From positions 1,302,001-1,366,000 of the forward strand of contig NZ_AP024650.1 of assembly GCF_019977275.1 (NCBI RefSeq): DNA of 64,000 nucleotides. The letters run 5' to 3'. Source of the stretch: Arthrobacter sp. StoSoilB19 (GTDB lineage Bacteria > Actinomycetota > Actinomycetes > Actinomycetales > Micrococcaceae). Under the pieces are notes generated by a model. The model did no database searches. It was given only the letters and a program-made list of their open reading frames with translations, and was not told where the DNA came from. Below, piece by piece: positions 54,209 through 63,873 of the stretch. Position 1 is the stretch's first letter. Each line of letters opens with the position of its first letter. The position numbers and the translations under genes were made by a program.

Positions 54209-56737
54209 TCAGCCCTGCCCGGCCCCGCGGCCGCCGTCGGCCGCCCCCGCCTTGGAACGCCGTCCTGCCGACGGATGCCCGGGCGCCCCGGGGCGTAGGC
54301 GCGCTGCAGCGTGAAGTGCTGTGCGGATGGTCCTGCCGGCCGCAATGAACGGCATCCTGAGCAGCTGGCCCAGCCGGCGGGTGACCGACGGCGGAAGCCA
54401 TGCCGCCGTCAAACGCCTGCGCAGGGTGGCGTTTGCCCGAAGGGACGCTTCCACGGCCGCAACCCCGGCTGCAATGTCGCCTTCGGTCGGGTCGGGGCCG
54501 GAGCCCTGGGAACCAGTGCCGCCCGGGCGGCCGTACCGGTAATGTTCGAACGCCGAGGTAAAGCGCGACACTGCCCCGTGCGCCTCCTGGTCCATACCTC
54601 CGGGCTCACCCAGCAGTTCAGCCCGGAACCGGGATGAATATGCCCTGGGCGTCTCGCTGTCCGCGGGGGGCAGGCCGTAGTCGGCGCCAAGATCCTTGAT
54701 CTCATTCCATGCCGACGGTACGGCCAGGTCCGGTCGCCTTGGACGCAGCCGCCGTGACCTGATACCCCTCCGAACCAGGTGGGGGGCGGCCACCAGGAGA
54801 AGCAAGCCCACCAATGCGGCTGCACCAAGGAACCAGGGGGTCAATTGCGCGGAGTCGCCTGTGCTGCTGCCGGCGCCGGGGACGGCCTGGGCAGTGGTGC
54901 TGGGGGATGGGGCGGGAACCGGGGCCGTATCGGGGATGAGGCCGTCGTTGTTGCCCAGGGAATCCGCGACCGAAGGCGCTGAGGCCTCGGTTGCGTAGTC
55001 CGGGACCACCCCCCGCGACGGCGTCGGCTCGAACGGTACCCAGCCCAGGCCCTGGAAGTACAATTCCGGCCAGGCGTGGGCGTCGCGCGCATCTGCCTCG
55101 TACTCCGGGAGGGCGCCTTGGCCGGACACAGAGACCGTCGCCCCGGTCAGCCTGCCGGGGGCATAGCCCACGGCGATCCTGCTGGGGATTCCGTCCAGGC
55201 GGGCCATCACCGCCATCGCCGATGCGTAATGGATGCAGTAACCGCTCTTCTGCTGCAGGAAGTCAGCAAGGACGGAAAGGCCGTTACCGTCATAGCCGCC
55301 CTGCACCGGGGACTGCAGTGAATATGTGAACTCGGACGAGCGCAGGTACTTCTGGATGGCCAGGGCCTTCTGGTACGGCGTCCCCGCACCCCCGGCAACG
55401 GTCTGTGCCGTGGTTTTGACGATGTCCGGGACGTTGCCCGGGATGCGGGTGAAAATGTCGGGGATGCCCCGTGCGGGCCCTGAGGACTGGGCCAGGAGCG
55501 CCGCTGAAAGCTTGGGCACCGCGGAGGTCACCACGTACTCCTGCCGCCGGGTGGTGGTGTCAGTGCCCTTGATGCTCAGCGTGGCCGGATCCCAGGTCCA
55601 CTGTCCGCCCAGTCCGCGGACGGTCTCGGGCGCATAGGGCGCCGGCAGGTAGGGACTGGTGAAGGACCCGGTGTCGATGGCTGTCACCAGCCGCACCTGC
55701 TCATCGGTCAGGACCGGATACCCGGGGTCGATCCGGCCGTCAAGGGGCACCCTGGAGGCGGTGCGGTCGTCCGGTCCCCACGAATCGCCGTCGAAATTGT
55801 CCACGGTGACCGATCGCAGGTAGAGGGGGTTGGGTGACGTGGTGGCGTAGGTGATCCTGCCGCTTCCGTCCGGTGTGCGAAGGCTGTTGCCCAGGGTGAT
55901 CATCGGATTCAGGCCTGTGGCGGCACCCCACGGATTCAGCCGTGAACCCTGCGGGAACGTGCCTGTGTCGAAGCCGGGAATCGCCAGGGGCAGCACCAGG
56001 GTGGCTGCCAGCGCCACGGAGCCCGTCAGCACGGCCCTGCGCACCAGGCCGGGGCTTCGGGCCGAGCCGCCCTGCAACCTCCCGTCCGGGGCAAACCATT
56101 GGCTGCAGGCGAGGATCAGCAGGTAGCCCGCCACGGTGGCAACGAAACTCCATACCCCCACGCTCTGCGGTTTGATCATGGCCGGAACCACCAGCAGCGC
56201 AAGCAGGCCTGTGCCGGAGGCAGCCGGCATCCCGAGCGGAACCGCGAGTGCATCGACCAGGATGACCGCCAGGCCAAGCACGGCACAGACCACCATGACG
56301 ATCCCGGCGTTGGGCGCCACGGGTGCAGTCTCTGCCAGGACAGTCTCGCTGGCCCGCCGGATCAGCCGGTCCAGGTCCGGGAGCGTGGCACCTGTAGGGA
56401 CCACCCACAGGAAACTGGAGCCGCGGAAGAACGTCAACGTCAGGACGGCGCCCAGTGCCACGAATCCGCCTGCGGTGACCAGCAGGGGCTGGGCCCGGAC
56501 GGAACGCAGCGCGGCAAGCGTGAATGCCACCACCAGCACGGTGGTCATCACCGGCCAGTACCAGTTCCAGCCCCGCAGGACACCGTTCAAGGACAGGGCA
56601 GCGCCGCAGACGGCCACGGTGATGGATCCCCCCATGGCCCACGGGTAGGCGCCGGCGCGCAGGCGTCCCGCAGGCACTTCATGCTGTGCCTGTGCCTCGT
56701 GGCCCGCACCCGTTGGCCGGGCCGGCGCCATGGTCAT
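54209..56737 (-). CDS. TgpA-like membrane transglutaminase (DUF3488/transglutaminase)
   Basis: 842 aa. Membrane part with about 6-8 helices (30-290), an extracytoplasmic transglutaminase domain with Cys in SGYCIHYASAMAVMARLDGIP (about 525) and His in ARDAHAWPELYFQGLGW (about 580), one further helix (about 680), then a cytoplasmic C-terminal tail with DUF4129-like features. Function: probably envelope-protein peptidase/transglutaminase; unknown in detail. ATG 56737 overlaps the DUF58 stop by ATGA. Confidence 0.9.
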   Translation of the reverse strand: MTMAPARPTGAGHEAQAQHEVPAGRLRAGAYPWAMGGSITVAVCGAALSLNGVLRGWNWYWPVMTTVLVVAFTLAALRSVRAQPLLVTAGGFVALGAVLTLTFFRGSSFLWVVPTGATLPDLDRLIRRASETVLAETAPVAPNAGIVMVVCAVLGLAVILVDALAVPLGMPAASGTGLLALLVVPAMIKPQSVGVWSFVATVAGYLLILACSQWFAPDGRLQGGSARSPGLVRRAVLTGSVALAATLVLPLAIPGFDTGTFPQGSRLNPWGAATGLNPMITLGNSLRTPDGSGRITYATTSPNPLYLRSVTVDNFDGDSWGPDDRTASRVPLDGRIDPGYPVLTDEQVRLVTAIDTGSFTSPYLPAPYAPETVRGLGGQWTWDPATLSIKGTDTTTRRQEYVVTSAVPKLSAALLAQSSGPARGIPDIFTRIPGNVPDIVKTTAQTVAGGAGTPYQKALAIQKYLRSSEFTYSLQSPVQGGYDGNGLSVLADFLQQKSGYCIHYASAMAVMARLDGIPSRIAVGYAPGRLTGATVSVSGQGALPEYEADARDAHAWPELYFQGLGWVPFEPTPSRGVVPDYATEASAPSVADSLGNNDGLIPDTAPVPAPSPSTTAQAVPGAGSSTGDSAQLTPWFLGAAALVGLLLLVAAPHLVRRGIRSRRLRPRRPDLAVPSAWNEIKDLGADYGLPPADSETPRAYSSRFRAELLGEPGGMDQEAHGAVSRFTSAFEHYRYGRPGGTGSQGSGPDPTEGDIAAGVAAVEASLRANATLRRRLTAAWLPPSVTRRLGQLLRMPFIAAGRTIRTALHAAARLRPGAPGHPSAGRRSKAGAADGGRGAGQG

Positions 56738-58245
56738 GTGGCCACCCCTGCTCCCCGCCGGACCTCTGCCGCCGTAACCACCGGCAGGGCCGGGTCCTGG
56801 TCGAACTGGCGCCACGCGGCGGCAAGCTGCGTCGCGGGCGCCACGGCCACCGCCCGCCAGCCGCCCTGCCGCAGCACCTCCAGGACATCCTGGGACTCCA
56901 TGGGACGTTCCACGGCCAGGATGGCGAACGCGTTGGTGCCGTACGAAGCGGCAGGGGCCAATGCTGCGGCTTCCTCCCTGGTGATGCGACCCAGGACAGC
57001 GATCAGTGGCCCGCGCATCCGATGGGCGGACAGCTTGTCCATCAAGTGGTCGTCAAAGGCCGGCAGTCCCTGCTCCGGGCTTCCCTGTGTCCGCACTTTC
57101 GGGGCGCCCGGGCGCGGCGCGTTCCTGGCCATGACACCCCGCTGCATGACGCCCCGCTGCACATCGTCCCCGCGAGTGCTGTCCCGGTGAGTGCTTTCCC
57201 GGCGGGGGTGGGGCGCCCCGGACAGGTGGATGGCGGCAAGGCTTTCGGCAATGGACTGCAGGCCGGATGATCCGCTGAATTCTTCCACCGCCGGTTCCGG
57301 GGACGAGGGGGAGTGGAGGAACGCCGGTTCCCCGCCCGTGTCCAGCGCCCGAAGGCTGTAGTTGCGCTCGGCAAGGTGTGCGCTGACGGACATGGTGGCA
57401 ACAACAGCCCACTCGAAGGTGTCGCTGGTGGCCGGCGCATGCCCCTCCGGCACGGGCAGGCCCGGCATCGACGTGCCGGAGCCCCCGCCGAACGCACTGG
57501 CCCGATGGTCCAGGATGATGGTGGCTTCCGGCGTGGTCACGGACTCCTCCTGCCTGACCATCAAGGACCCATGCCGTGCCGTGGCAGGCCAATGGACCCG
57601 TCGCATCGGGTCACCGTGGCGGTATTCCCGGGTCATGATGTCGTCGTCGCTCGGGTTTGCCCGGACACGGGTGGCGGTGACGCCGTCGTTCCCCCGCGCT
57701 CCCGCCAGCCCGGCGGCAGGCAGGACGACGGCTGCCGGCGTCACGGTGAGGATGTCGCCGTCGTCAATCGCCTGCCGGTGCAGGGAGAGGCCGAAAGGGT
57801 CGGTGAACTCGGCCGTGACCGGGCCGATCCTGAACTGCCCCCGGTACCTGGACGTGAGGTGGTATTCGTAGCGGCTTGTGCCGCCGGTGGCCGAACGGGA
57901 CGGGAACCGGAAGGACGGCGCGTGGCCGAAGTGCGCCGGCAGCCGCTCCTCCATGGCAACCCGTCCGCTGCCCGGGCCCGTCCTGGCCACGGCAAGGTGG
58001 ACCGTCGCCGGGGCGGAGGTTTCCACAGGGGAGGGATTGAATTCGCGGTAGACGCGGAAGCGCGGCTTGACCAGCCTGACGCCGGCAAGGGAGACGAGCG
58101 GCAGGACCAGCAGCAAGATGGCAAGTGTCAGGAGGTCCCGGCGCCCCATGACCTGGGCCGCGGCCAGCGTGAAGGCCCCGGCTGCGAGCATGCCCCAGCC
58201 GCGCCTGGTGAACAGGTGCCGCGGAAGCTTATCCAGCAGGGCCAT
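56734..58245 (-). CDS. DUF58 domain protein
   Basis: 503 aa. Two N-terminal hydrophobic segments (about 15-60) and a DUF58 region with DVMTREYRHGDPMRRVHWPATARHG split across the fold at about 200-225 (the conserved R-x-Y-x-x-GD motif) followed by a von Willebrand A-like domain with LDHRAS (metal-site-like Asp). Part of the common MoxR-DUF58-transglutaminase operon. Confidence 0.9.
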   Translation of the reverse strand: MALLDKLPRHLFTRRGWGMLAAGAFTLAAAQVMGRRDLLTLAILLLVLPLVSLAGVRLVKPRFRVYREFNPSPVETSAPATVHLAVARTGPGSGRVAMEERLPAHFGHAPSFRFPSRSATGGTSRYEYHLTSRYRGQFRIGPVTAEFTDPFGLSLHRQAIDDGDILTVTPAAVVLPAAGLAGARGNDGVTATRVRANPSDDDIMTREYRHGDPMRRVHWPATARHGSLMVRQEESVTTPEATIILDHRASAFGGGSGTSMPGLPVPEGHAPATSDTFEWAVVATMSVSAHLAERNYSLRALDTGGEPAFLHSPSSPEPAVEEFSGSSGLQSIAESLAAIHLSGAPHPRRESTHRDSTRGDDVQRGVMQRGVMARNAPRPGAPKVRTQGSPEQGLPAFDDHLMDKLSAHRMRGPLIAVLGRITREEAAALAPAASYGTNAFAILAVERPMESQDVLEVLRQGGWRAVAVAPATQLAAAWRQFDQDPALPVVTAAEVRRGAGVAT

Positions 58246-58254
58246 GGTCCGTGC

Positions 58255-59355
58255 CTAGCGGTTCCTGCTGCCGGCGGCGGCCGCGGCCCGGTTGGGCTGC
58301 CCCGGCTGGGCCTGTGGCACGGGCAGCCTGGACAGGATGCCCCGCAGGACGCTGTGGGGTGTCTCGCCTGCGCCCGCCGCCTTCCGGTCCAGGATGATGC
58401 GGTGCGCCAGGACGGCCTCGGCCACGTCCCGCACGTCGTCCGGCAGGACGAAGTCGCGGCCCTCCAGGGCGGCTGTGGCCTTGGCGGCACGCAGCAGCTG
58501 CAGCATGGAACGGGGACTGGCGCCGAGCCGCAGCAGCGGGCTTTCCCTGGTGGCCCTGCCCACTGCCACCGTATATTCCTTCACGGCGTCTGAGACATAG
58601 ACCTGCTGGACAGTTGCGGTCATGGCCGCGACGTCGGACGCGGTGACCACGGGGGAGACATTGGCCAGCGGCGAGACCGCCTGGTGGGTTTCGAGCATCT
58701 CGATCTCTGCGGCCTTGTCCGGGTAGCCCATGGAAATCCGGGCCATGAACCGGTCCCGCTGGGCCTCCGGCAGCGGATAGGTGCCTTCCATTTCAATGGG
58801 GTTCTGGGTTGCGACCACCATGAACGGCTCATCGAGCTTGTAGGACGTGCCGTCCACGGTGACCTGATGCTCCTCCATGCACTCCAGCAGGGCGGACTGC
58901 GTCTTGGCGGATGCGCGGTTGATTTCATCACCGATGACGATGTTGGCGAAGACCGCACCCGGCCGGAACTCGAACAGCCTTGAGGCCTGGTTGTAGATGG
59001 ACACCCCGGTGACATCCGAGGGCAGCAGGTCCGGGGTGAACTGGATGCGGTTGACCGTGCAGTCGATGGTCCGGGCGAGGGTCTTTGCGAGCAGGGTTTT
59101 CCCGACGCCGGGCACGTCCTCGAGCAGCAGGTGGCCTTGTGCGAGGAGTACGGTGAGCGCCAGCTTGGCGGCATCGGACTTGCCGTCGATGACGGTATTG
59201 ACCGTGGTGAGGATGCGCTGCGCCGCGGCGTGGAAGGACACCGGGTCCATGGCCGCAGGCCGGTGCCCGTTCAGGTGGCTGACGGAATCAGCGACGCCGG
59301 CCAGGTTAAGGTTCGGTGCGCTTCCATTGTTGGCAGTGCGTCGGTGGGGTTCCAT
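58255..59355 (-). CDS. MoxR family AAA+ ATPase
   Basis: 366 aa chaperone-like ATPase. Walker A EDVPGVGKTLLAKTLA (about 105), Walker B VIGDEINRASAKTQSALLECMEE (about 165), sensor 1 VATQNPIE; the C-terminal helical lid is present. First gene of the MoxR-DUF58-TgpA operon, ATG 59355 with AAAGGTTGCCG. Such ATPases help assemble or activate protein complexes with their DUF58 partner. Confidence 0.93.
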   Translation of the reverse strand: MEPHRRTANNGSAPNLNLAGVADSVSHLNGHRPAAMDPVSFHAAAQRILTTVNTVIDGKSDAAKLALTVLLAQGHLLLEDVPGVGKTLLAKTLARTIDCTVNRIQFTPDLLPSDVTGVSIYNQASRLFEFRPGAVFANIVIGDEINRASAKTQSALLECMEEHQVTVDGTSYKLDEPFMVVATQNPIEMEGTYPLPEAQRDRFMARISMGYPDKAAEIEMLETHQAVSPLANVSPVVTASDVAAMTATVQQVYVSDAVKEYTVAVGRATRESPLLRLGASPRSMLQLLRAAKATAALEGRDFVLPDDVRDVAEAVLAHRIILDRKAAGAGETPHSVLRGILSRLPVPQAQPGQPNRAAAAAGSRNR

Positions 59356-59507
59356 CGGCAACCTTTCAGCCCGGGTTTCACCTGGACGGGACAGCAAGCC
59401 TGCCTTCGCCCCTTGGTGGGCGTGCGCGTGTGTTCGTTCCAGACTACTAACACAACTGCCGTGCCTGACAGAGAGTTCCGGCAAATATGGGGGTACCTTT
59501 CGGCCGA

Positions 59508-59513
59508 TAGTCT
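59508..59513 (+). promoter_or_regulatory. Leaderless -10 of tatD
   Basis: TAGTCT, six bases before ATG 59520. Confidence 0.5.
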
Positions 59514-59519
59514 GGGTGG

Positions 59520-60425
59520 ATGTGCAATTCGTCAATTCCCGCCGCTTACCGGGTACCTGCAGACGAGGAGACTCCGGACCAGGCCGCCGGCCGCCGGAAG
59601 GATTTTCCGCCCGCGCCGGAGCCCCTGCCGGTACCAGTCATGGACAACCACACCCACCTGGACTTCCCGGACGGAAAGGGGCCGGTGGGGATCAAGGCTG
59701 CGCTGGATGCAGCGGCGGCCGTGGGAGTCCAGGGCGCCGTGCAGGTGGGCTGCGACCTCGAATCCTCACGGTTCACGGTGGAGGCGGTGGACCGGGACGA
59801 ACGGCTCCTGGGCGCCGTGGCCCTGCACCCCAATGACGCGCCGCATTATGCTGCCCGCGGTGAACTGGAAGCGGCCCTTGCCGAAATCGAACGCCTGGCG
59901 GGGCATCCCCGGATCCGGGCCATCGGCGAAACCGGACTGGACTTCTACCGCACCGAGGGAGAGGGGCTGCGGCACCAGGAGTACTCGTTCCGGCGGCATA
60001 TCGACATTGCCAAACGCCTGGACCTCACCCTCCAGATCCATGACCGGGACGCGCACAGCGACGTGGTGCGCGTCCTTCAGGAAGAGGGCGCGCCGGACAG
60101 GGTGGTGTTCCATTGCTTCTCCGGTGGCGAGGACCTGGCCAAAACCTGTAACGACCAGGGCTGGTGGATGTCCTTTGCCGGCACGCTGACGTTCAGGAAC
60201 GCCACGAATCTGCGCGCCGCGCTCGCCGTCGCGGACCGGCAGCTCATCATGGTGGAAACGGACGCTCCATTCCTGACCCCGCACCCGCACAGGGGGCGTC
60301 CCAACGCGAGCTACACGGTCCCGTACACCGTGCGGGCCATGGCAGAATTGACAGGCTCCGACCTGGCCGGCCTGTGCAGCGCAATCAGCGAAAATACCGT
60401 ACGGGCATACGGATCCTGGGCCTGA
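59520..60425 (+). CDS. tatD: TatD family hydrolase
   Basis: Metal-dependent nuclease of the amidohydrolase fold, 301 aa. Metal ligands are in MDNHTHLDFP (about 41), IGETGLDFYR (about 137), HDRDAH and FHCFSGG (about 198), and VETDAPFLTPHP (about 248). An N-terminal extension of about 40 residues precedes the first His-x-His. Usually preceded by metG in actinobacteria, but here by MoxR (divergent). Confidence 0.92.
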   Translation: MCNSSIPAAYRVPADEETPDQAAGRRKDFPPAPEPLPVPVMDNHTHLDFPDGKGPVGIKAALDAAAAVGVQGAVQVGCDLESSRFTVEAVDRDERLLGAVALHPNDAPHYAARGELEAALAEIERLAGHPRIRAIGETGLDFYRTEGEGLRHQEYSFRRHIDIAKRLDLTLQIHDRDAHSDVVRVLQEEGAPDRVVFHCFSGGEDLAKTCNDQGWWMSFAGTLTFRNATNLRAALAVADRQLIMVETDAPFLTPHPHRGRPNASYTVPYTVRAMAELTGSDLAGLCSAISENTVRAYGSWA

Positions 60426-60706
60426 CACTCCTTCCCCTGCCGGCTGCCAAATGCATATCTGGTATGCAAAAATGTTGGCCACTTTATAACGCTACGGTTA
60501 CAGTGGGAAACTATTAGCCGGGGTCGGGGAAGGCCAACGGGTAATTTCACTTCATTCGCAGCCGGCCCGGCTTGTCCAGTATCCGGCCATGCCGCTGCGC
60601 GGAGTGTGGCGGCGCACCGGTGCCCGGACTGTCCTTTTCAAGGTTGCTCCGGGCATTTTATTGCGCGTTTCCCCGTGCCCGGATGGACCGAGAGTTACGG
60701 GCAATC
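60426..60706 (+). promoter_or_regulatory. Long leader of the rpf gene
   Basis: 281 bases with no coding support. TGCATA-TCTGG-TATGCA (60452-60468) is a perfect inverted repeat; TATAAC (60485-60490) is a good -10, which puts the repeat over the -35 zone and leaves a leader of about 210 bases. Leader parts are GC-rich and able to fold. Riboswitches occur before rpf genes elsewhere, but I could not match a motif. Confidence 0.5.
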
Positions 60707-61876
60707 GTGATCAAGTTCTTCACATCGGACGGCAAGTTCAGCTATATCAAAGTTGGCGCCCAGCTGCTGGTGCTTTGCGGCCTGGTCGCAGGTCTCGTAG
60801 CCTTCGTGGGCAATAACAAAACAGTCACGCTCAACGTGGACGGCAAAGCGTCGTCCGTGCAGTCCTTTGGCGGAACAGTGGAACAGGTGGTCAAGAGTGC
60901 CAACCTGGAACTGAAGCCCGGCGACCGCGTGTCGCCTTCCCTCGACGCGACGGTCCAGAACGGCACCGTCATCAACATCAACCAGGCCAAGGAAGTCAAA
61001 GTCAGCCTTGACGGGGCTGAAAAGACGGTGAACACCACCGCCCAGGATGTCGAAGACCTGGTGACAGAACTCGGCGTCGCCAGTGCCTCGTCCGTTTCAG
61101 CGCCCAAGGATGCCACCCTTTCGCTGGCAGGTTCCTACGTCTCGATCTCCACGCCCAAGACCGTCAGCATTGTGGCTGACGGCAAAGTGAACACCGCCAC
61201 CACCACGGCCCCCACCGTTGGCAAGGTGCTGGAGGATTCCGGCGTGACCCTCGCCGCCAACGACCGCACCTCGCAGCCGGCCAACGCCAACGTGGTGAAC
61301 AACATGGTCATCAAGGTGTCCCGGGTGGACACCAGCCAGACCACGGTCACCAGTGAAGACGTGCCCTTCGAGACCGTTACCGCCGAAAGCGCAGACATGC
61401 TCAAGGGTGAAAAGGAAGTGACCCAGGCGGGCGCCGCCGGAAAGCTGGAACGCACTTTCAAGCTGGTACTCGTGGACGGACGGGAAGCGTCCCGCACGCT
61501 GGTGTCCGAGAAGGTGGCCGTGCAGCCGGTCACCGAGAAAGTCACCGTTGGCACCAAGGCCAAGCCTGCACCCCAGGCCGCACCTGCGGCCGCTGCCGGC
61601 GCCAACACCGGCGCAGCTGCACCGGCCATGATGAACGAGGCCATGTGGGACAAGATTGCCCAGTGCGAATCCAGTGGAAACTGGAGCATCAACAGCGGCA
61701 ACGGCTACTACGGCGGCCTCCAGTTCGACATCCGCACCTGGATCGGAGCCGGCGGCGGCGCCTACGCCCCTAACGCCAGCCTCGCCACCAAGGCGCAGCA
61801 GATCGACATCGCCAACCGCGTCTACGCGCAGCGCGGCCTGTCGCCCTGGGGCTGCGGCTGGGCAGCAACCAGCTGA
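60707..61876 (+). CDS. rpfB: Resuscitation-promoting factor (RpfB-like)
   Basis: Secreted peptidoglycan hydrolase that helps regrowth from dormancy. 389 aa: signal anchor (about 15-38), three DUF348 ubiquitin-like repeats (about 40-205, each with the NKTVTLNVDGK, KEVKVSLDGA, KTVSIVADGK pattern), a G5 domain (about 208-285), a Pro/Ala linker and the transglycosylase-like Rpf domain (about 313-389) with the catalytic Glu in AQCESSGNW. GTG 60707 is chosen; ATG 60683 is in frame. It is followed by rsmA and ispE as in mycobacteria. Confidence 0.94.
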   Translation: MIKFFTSDGKFSYIKVGAQLLVLCGLVAGLVAFVGNNKTVTLNVDGKASSVQSFGGTVEQVVKSANLELKPGDRVSPSLDATVQNGTVININQAKEVKVSLDGAEKTVNTTAQDVEDLVTELGVASASSVSAPKDATLSLAGSYVSISTPKTVSIVADGKVNTATTTAPTVGKVLEDSGVTLAANDRTSQPANANVVNNMVIKVSRVDTSQTTVTSEDVPFETVTAESADMLKGEKEVTQAGAAGKLERTFKLVLVDGREASRTLVSEKVAVQPVTEKVTVGTKAKPAPQAAPAAAAGANTGAAAPAMMNEAMWDKIAQCESSGNWSINSGNGYYGGLQFDIRTWIGAGGGAYAPNASLATKAQQIDIANRVYAQRGLSPWGCGWAATS

Positions 61877-61903
61877 TCTACCGGACATAAGCGCAGAGTC
61901 AAT

Positions 61904-61944
61904 GGCCGTGGCCGGGCCCGGGGTACCCGGGCCCGGCCACGGCC
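61904..61944 (+). terminator. rpf terminator
   Basis: A perfect 19-bp stem (61904-61922 with 61926-61944), loop GTA, core GGCCGTGGCCGGGCCCGGG. Confidence 0.88.
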
Positions 61945-61977
61945 GTTAACCCGGCAGGGCGGACGTGCCGCGCGGGA

Positions 61978-61983
61978 TAGGAT
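61978..61983 (+). promoter_or_regulatory. Leaderless -10 of rsmA
   Basis: TAGGAT, six bases before GTG 61990. Confidence 0.5.
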
Positions 61984-61989
61984 ACCTAG

Positions 61990-62862
61990 GTGACTGAACC
62001 GATCCCCGCCGTGCCCGCACCGTTGTTCGGTGCCTCCGACATACGCCGGCTGGCAGAGGAAATCGGGATCAGGCCCACCAAGACCCTTGGGCAGAACTTT
62101 GTCATCGATGGCAACACCATCCGGCGCATTGTCGCCGCGGCGGGCGTGGGACCGGATGAAACGGTGCTTGAGGTGGGCCCGGGGCTGGGGTCCCTCACGC
62201 TGGGCCTGCTCGACGCCGCGGCGGCAGTTGTCGCCGTCGAAATTGATCCTGTCCTTGCCGCGAAGCTGCCCGAAACCGTGCAGGAATGGCGGCCGGCCGC
62301 CGCCAACTCCTTCCACCTGGTGCATGCCGATGCGATGAAGGTCACCGAGCTGCCTGTCGAGCCGACAGCACTGGTGGCCAACCTGCCCTACAACGTGGCG
62401 GTTCCGGTGGTGCTGCACCTCCTGCAGTATTTCCCAAGCCTGCGGCACGGCCTGGTGATGGTGCAGGACGAGGTGGCTGACCGGCTGGCAGCCGGCCCGG
62501 GATCCAAGACCTACGGGGTGCCGTCCGTTAAGGCCGCCTGGTACAGCCAGATGCGCAAGGCCGGCGTGATCGGCATGAACGTTTTCTGGCCGGCACCGAA
62601 GATCCATTCCGGGCTGGTGGCCTTTACCCGCCGCGAACCGCCCGCCACCACCGCCACCCGCGAGCAGGTGTTTGCCGTGGTGGATGCCGCGTTCGCGCAG
62701 CGCCGCAAGACGCTCCGGGCCGCCCTGGCGGGCTGGGCCGGGGGAGCCCCGGAGGCCGAGCGCTGCCTGCTCGCAGCCGGCGTCGACCCCACCGCACGCG
62801 GCGAGGTCATCGACATCGCCGCGTTCGCCAGGATCGCCGAAGCCCGGGAAAACCGGCCGTGA
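61990..62862 (+). CDS. rsmA: 16S rRNA (adenine(1518)-N6/adenine(1519)-N6)-dimethyltransferase
   Basis: Dimethylates two adenines of helix 45 in 16S rRNA (KsgA). 290 aa. LGQNFVID (about 34), SAM loop [15 protein letters not shown] (about 58) and catalytic [10 protein letters not shown] (about 131) are intact. GTG 61990 has TAGGAT six bases upstream. It overlaps ispE by four bases (GTGA). Confidence 0.96.
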   Translation: MTEPIPAVPAPLFGASDIRRLAEEIGIRPTKTLGQNFVIDGNTIRRIVAAAGVGPDETVLEVGPGLGSLTLGLLDAAAAVVAVEIDPVLAAKLPETVQEWRPAAANSFHLVHADAMKVTELPVEPTALVANLPYNVAVPVVLHLLQYFPSLRHGLVMVQDEVADRLAAGPGSKTYGVPSVKAAWYSQMRKAGVIGMNVFWPAPKIHSGLVAFTRREPPATTATREQVFAVVDAAFAQRRKTLRAALAGWAGGAPEAERCLLAAGVDPTARGEVIDIAAFARIAEARENRP

Positions 62863-63836
62863 GCGCGGGACTGGACAAGGCAGGCAGGGGGCAGTTCGCC
62901 GCCAGGACGGTCCGCGTCAAGGCGCCCGGCAAAGTCAATGTTTCCCTGGCCGTCGGTCCGCTCCGGCCGGACGGCTACCATTCCGTGGCCAGCGTCTACC
63001 TCGCGGTGTCCCTCTACGAGGAAGTGGCGGCGACCAGCACCGCCGAGCCCGGGATTACCATCAGCCTCAGCCCCGAAAGCACCCTGGACCTCGACGCGGT
63101 CGATATTCCCCTGGACAGCAACAACCTTGCCCATAAGGCGGCTGCCATCATGGCTGACGTCTCCGAACACGCCACGGGGGTGCACCTGGAGATCACCAAG
63201 CGGGTCCCGGTGGCCGGCGGGATGGGCGGCGGATCCGCCGATGCCGCCGCCACGCTCCTGGCCTGTGACGCACTCTGGAACAGCGGGCTGTCACGGGAGG
63301 AACTGGCGCACCTGGCGTCCGAACTCGGCGCCGACGTCCCCTTCTCGCTCCTGGGCGGGACCGCCGTCGGCCTTGGCCTGGGCGATGAACTCTCTCCGGC
63401 GCTGGCCAAGGCGCAGACCCACTGGGTGCTGGTGGTGGCCGACTACGGCCTGTCCACTCCCGAGGTGTACCGGACGCTGGACCGGCTGCGTGAGGCCGAA
63501 GGGGTGGAGGCCAGTGAGCCCACCGGAGTGGATCCACAAATCCTGACGGCGCTGCGGGGCGGGGATGCCGAATCCTTGAGCCGGGTGCTGGTCAACGATC
63601 TGCAACGGGCTTCCATTGAGTTGTCGCCGGCGCTGCGCGATACGCTGGGAATCGGCGAATCCCATGGGGCCATTGCCGGAATCGTTTCGGGTTCCGGCCC
63701 CACCGTGGCTTTGCTGGCTGATGATTCCGTTGCTGCGGAGGCGCTGGCGGAGGACCTGCGGCGCTACGGCCTGACAGCCCTTCCCGTCCACGGCCCGGTC
63801 CCCGGCGCGCGCATCATCTCCGACATCCTCCTTTAA
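62859..63836 (+). CDS. ispE: 4-diphosphocytidyl-2-C-methyl-D-erythritol kinase
   Basis: GHMP kinase of the non-mevalonate isoprenoid pathway, 325 aa. [14 protein letters not shown] (substrate loop), the ATP motif [20 protein letters not shown] (about 110) and the C-terminal [11 protein letters not shown] are intact. GTG 62859 overlaps rsmA. Supplies precursors to the cis-prenyltransferase. Confidence 0.96.
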   Translation: MSAGLDKAGRGQFAARTVRVKAPGKVNVSLAVGPLRPDGYHSVASVYLAVSLYEEVAATSTAEPGITISLSPESTLDLDAVDIPLDSNNLAHKAAAIMADVSEHATGVHLEITKRVPVAGGMGGGSADAAATLLACDALWNSGLSREELAHLASELGADVPFSLLGGTAVGLGLGDELSPALAKAQTHWVLVVADYGLSTPEVYRTLDRLREAEGVEASEPTGVDPQILTALRGGDAESLSRVLVNDLQRASIELSPALRDTLGIGESHGAIAGIVSGSGPTVALLADDSVAAEALAEDLRRYGLTALPVHGPVPGARIISDILL

Positions 63837-63873
63837 TTAAGACTTCCAGTCCGGCAGCAGAAAGCAGTTCCCT

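Noticed and set aside
60470..60706. ydaO (c-di-AMP) riboswitch
   Set aside because: Position fits, but I cannot match the conserved cores by eye, so it is listed only as a hypothesis.
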